From assembly GCA_964585305.1 (NCBI GenBank), contig CAZPDM010000131.1, positions 1 to 6,466 of the forward strand: a DNA stretch of 6,466 bases, given 5' to 3'. A program made the translations under genes and the position numbers. This DNA comes from CAZPDM01 sp964585305. GTDB lineage: Bacteria > Planctomycetota > Uabimicrobiia > Uabimicrobiales > JABWCH01. Shown piece by piece: positions 5,045 through 6,466 of the stretch (position 1 is its first letter; every line of letters starts with the position of its first letter). Below the pieces are notes generated by a model, which had not been told where the DNA came from, did no database searches, and saw nothing but the letters and a program-made list of their open reading frames with translations.

Positions 5045-6308
5045 AATCTTTTTCAGTCGGAATGTTTTCTTCTAATAATTTATCCAATTTGGCAAGACAA
5101 TTCTCCCATCTATAACGTTCTAAAACAGTCTTTCTTCCTGCTTGACAAAGTTCTTGCAATTTAGTATTGTTAGAAAGTAATTGTAGAATTTTTCCTGCCA
5201 TTTCTTTAGGATTTGACGAGGAAATGACTCCATTTTCTTCTGTCAAATTTAATGGTTCAACAATTTTAGGATAAGCAATAACTGGAACTTGCATAGCAAG
5301 GGATTCTACAATTTTGTTTTGCATTCCCTGGGCTACTTTCATTGGGAGGACAAATAATTTCGCCTTTTCAAAAAATGGACGAACATCAGAAACATAGCCT
5401 GTAACAATACAATGAGGATCTTTTGATAAAGATAATATTTCTTTTGTAGGTCTTGAGCCAACAATATAAAATTTTATATCTGGCATTTTTTCTTTTAAAA
5501 TAGGAAATGCTTCTCGATAAAAACACAATACTGTATCTATATTAGGAAAATAATCCATAACTCCGGTAAAAATAACTGCGTTTTCTTTTGCAACAGGTTC
5601 CTGAGATTCGAAACTTTTTCGTAAATGGTTTGGGCAAAAATATTCGCTATCTACTCCATTTAAAATGGAAACAACTTTTCCAAACTTCCTAGTTTCAAAA
5701 TTTTTCACATTCTGTTCTACTATCCCTTGAAACAAAGCGGCCTCTTGTTCCGTAATAAAGATATTTAATAGTGCTTGATGAGCTTGTTCTATCTCCCATT
5801 TTCGCAGTCTTTTAAACTCTATATTATAGATAGGACGCATCCACCATTTTCCACATTTCGCCATTTTTTTCCATTTTTCTGAATCTACATCCATAAAATG
5901 GAATATTTTAGGGATATCCTTAGCATTTTCTTTAATATGCCCGAATATATTAGAAGAACTTGCATAAATAAATTGGACTTTTTTTTTGCTTAATAATTCA
6001 GAAAGATCGCTAGTAAGCTGAGAGGAATAATAATATCCATTTGAAATAGGAGTATTATGCTTAAATAATAGTGTCCAAAGACTATCCCAAGCTGATTTAA
6101 AAAATGATTTTTGATAAATGTTGACAGAAGTGCAGTATTCACTTAATACTTTTTTTGCAGAAATATTTTTTTTCTCAGAATTTAGACAAAATAAGTGGAT
6201 GTAATATTTCTTTGAAAGCCATTTTAAATAATTCCATGTAGTAATTCTATCACCTCGATCAGGAGGATAGGGTACACGCTGACATATAAACACAATCTCA
6301 GGTTTCAT
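5043..6308 (-). CDS. GT-B glycosyltransferase, exosortase/PEP-CTERM-associated type (TIGR03087-like)
   Basis: This 421-residue protein is a two-domain GT-B sugar transferase expected to act at the cytoplasmic face in polysaccharide assembly. The N-terminal domain opens IVFICQRVPYPPDRGDRI (5-22), the hallmark of the family named sugar transferase, PEP-CTERM/EpsH1 system associated. MDVDSEKW (139-146) and NGVDSEYFCP (217-226) are further family landmarks. The C-terminal, nucleotide-sugar-binding domain has FTGVMDYFPNID (247-258), FYIVGSRPT (280-288), VTGYVSDVRPF (302-312) and the GT4-like GMQNKIVESLAMQVPVIA (328-345) with E335. It has no membrane segment, and the length is normal for the family. 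The start at 6308 follows AAAGGG about eight bases upstream. A weak TATAAA lies at about 6332-6327. No exosortase gene is in the window, so the link to that system comes only from family membership. Confidence 0.88.
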   Translation of the reverse strand: MKPEIVFICQRVPYPPDRGDRITTWNYLKWLSKKYYIHLFCLNSEKKNISAKKVLSEYCTSVNIYQKSFFKSAWDSLWTLLFKHNTPISNGYYYSSQLTSDLSELLSKKKVQFIYASSSNIFGHIKENAKDIPKIFHFMDVDSEKWKKMAKCGKWWMRPIYNIEFKRLRKWEIEQAHQALLNIFITEQEAALFQGIVEQNVKNFETRKFGKVVSILNGVDSEYFCPNHLRKSFESQEPVAKENAVIFTGVMDYFPNIDTVLCFYREAFPILKEKMPDIKFYIVGSRPTKEILSLSKDPHCIVTGYVSDVRPFFEKAKLFVLPMKVAQGMQNKIVESLAMQVPVIAYPKIVEPLNLTEENGVISSSNPKEMAGKILQLLSNNTKLQELCQAGRKTVLERYRWENCLAKLDKLLEENIPTEKD

Positions 6309-6387
6309 TTTATACCCTTTGAGTATTTTATATAAAAATTAAAAAAAATTTGGAACTTTTTTTTATTGATACCGTCTAATAAAAAAA

Positions 6388-6415
6388 ATGATTACTTTAA
6401 TTAAAGTGATATAAT
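6388..6415 (+). promoter_or_regulatory. candidate promoter of the gene starting at 6463
   Basis: A perfect -10 box TATAAT lies at 6410-6415. A poor -35-like ATGATT lies at 6388-6393 with a 16-bp spacer. The spacer is filled by a palindrome (6391-6410), which suggests a regulated promoter. Confidence 0.45.
6391..6410. promoter_or_regulatory. palindromic operator candidate in the divergent region
   Basis: ACTTTAATTAAAGT (6394-6407) is a perfect 14-bp palindrome. It extends to 20 bp (6391-6410) with a single mismatched pair. It fills the space just upstream of the TATAAT at 6410-6415, where a bound dimer would exclude RNA polymerase. The regulator is not in this window. Confidence 0.45.
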
Positions 6416-6462
6416 AGAAAAATAGTAAAGAAATTGCAAATATTTTTAAGGAGTAAAACTTT

Positions 6463-6466
6463 ATGA
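6463..6466 (+). CDS. first bases of a plus-strand gene
   Basis: AAGGAG (6448-6453) is followed after nine bases by ATG at 6463, one base before the window ends. A TATAAT promoter element lies upstream at 6410-6415. The spacing and the strong Shine-Dalgarno sequence make a real gene start likely. Nothing can be said about the product. It diverges from the glycosyltransferase gene. Confidence 0.6.

Overview
The window is an AT-rich bacterial segment that holds an arsenic-resistance (ars) operon on the minus strand, a lipoprotein gene on the plus strand, a glycosyltransferase gene on the minus strand, and the first bases of a further plus-strand gene. The organism cannot be named from this sequence. 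The lipoprotein signal peptide suggests a cell with lipid-anchored envelope proteins. The glycosyltransferase resembles a family usually found with exosortase/PEP-CTERM polysaccharide loci, which points to a Gram-negative-type envelope. A planctomycete or a similar environmental bacterium would fit, but this is only an inference.

Positions 1-3618 (minus strand, read right to left) are the ars region. A sigma70-like promoter (about 3618-3590) and a perfect AGCT-centred palindrome (3567-3580), probably the ArsR operator, precede arsR (3546-3199). Next come a DUF318/ArsP-type permease (3053-1743), a 76-residue thioredoxin-like protein with a CPKC motif (1649-1419), a thioredoxin-coupled arsenate reductase ArsC (1392-955) and a cysteine-rich DGC-domain protein (932-549). 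A strong hairpin (497-539) then separates these genes from an ACR3-type arsenite exporter whose N-terminus lies at 460 to 1. The exporter resembles ACR3 only up to about residue 126. The next 27 codons are open but not ACR3-like, so the gene looks interrupted or rearranged close to the window edge.

The likely logic is that ArsR senses As(III), ArsC reduces arsenate using cysteine thiols, the small thioredoxin and the permease form a second redox/transport module, and ACR3 would export arsenite if intact. The DGC protein has nine cysteines and could bind Zn or As(III). There is no ArsA or ArsD. Several gene gaps carry long hairpins without clear U-tracts, which suggests mRNA processing or differential expression inside the operon.

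Positions 3547-3837 are a 291-bp divergent, very AT-rich control region with the ars promoter/operator, a nested hairpin and a probable promoter for the lipoprotein. The lipoprotein (3838-4953) has a carboxypeptidase-regulatory-like domain followed by six YWTD-type repeats, enough for one closed six-bladed propeller. It ends at a clear intrinsic terminator (5013-5044). The convergent glycosyltransferase (6308-5043) is followed by a 154-bp divergent region with a 20-bp near-palindrome inside a candidate promoter. A well-formed ribosome binding site and ATG start the next gene at 6463.
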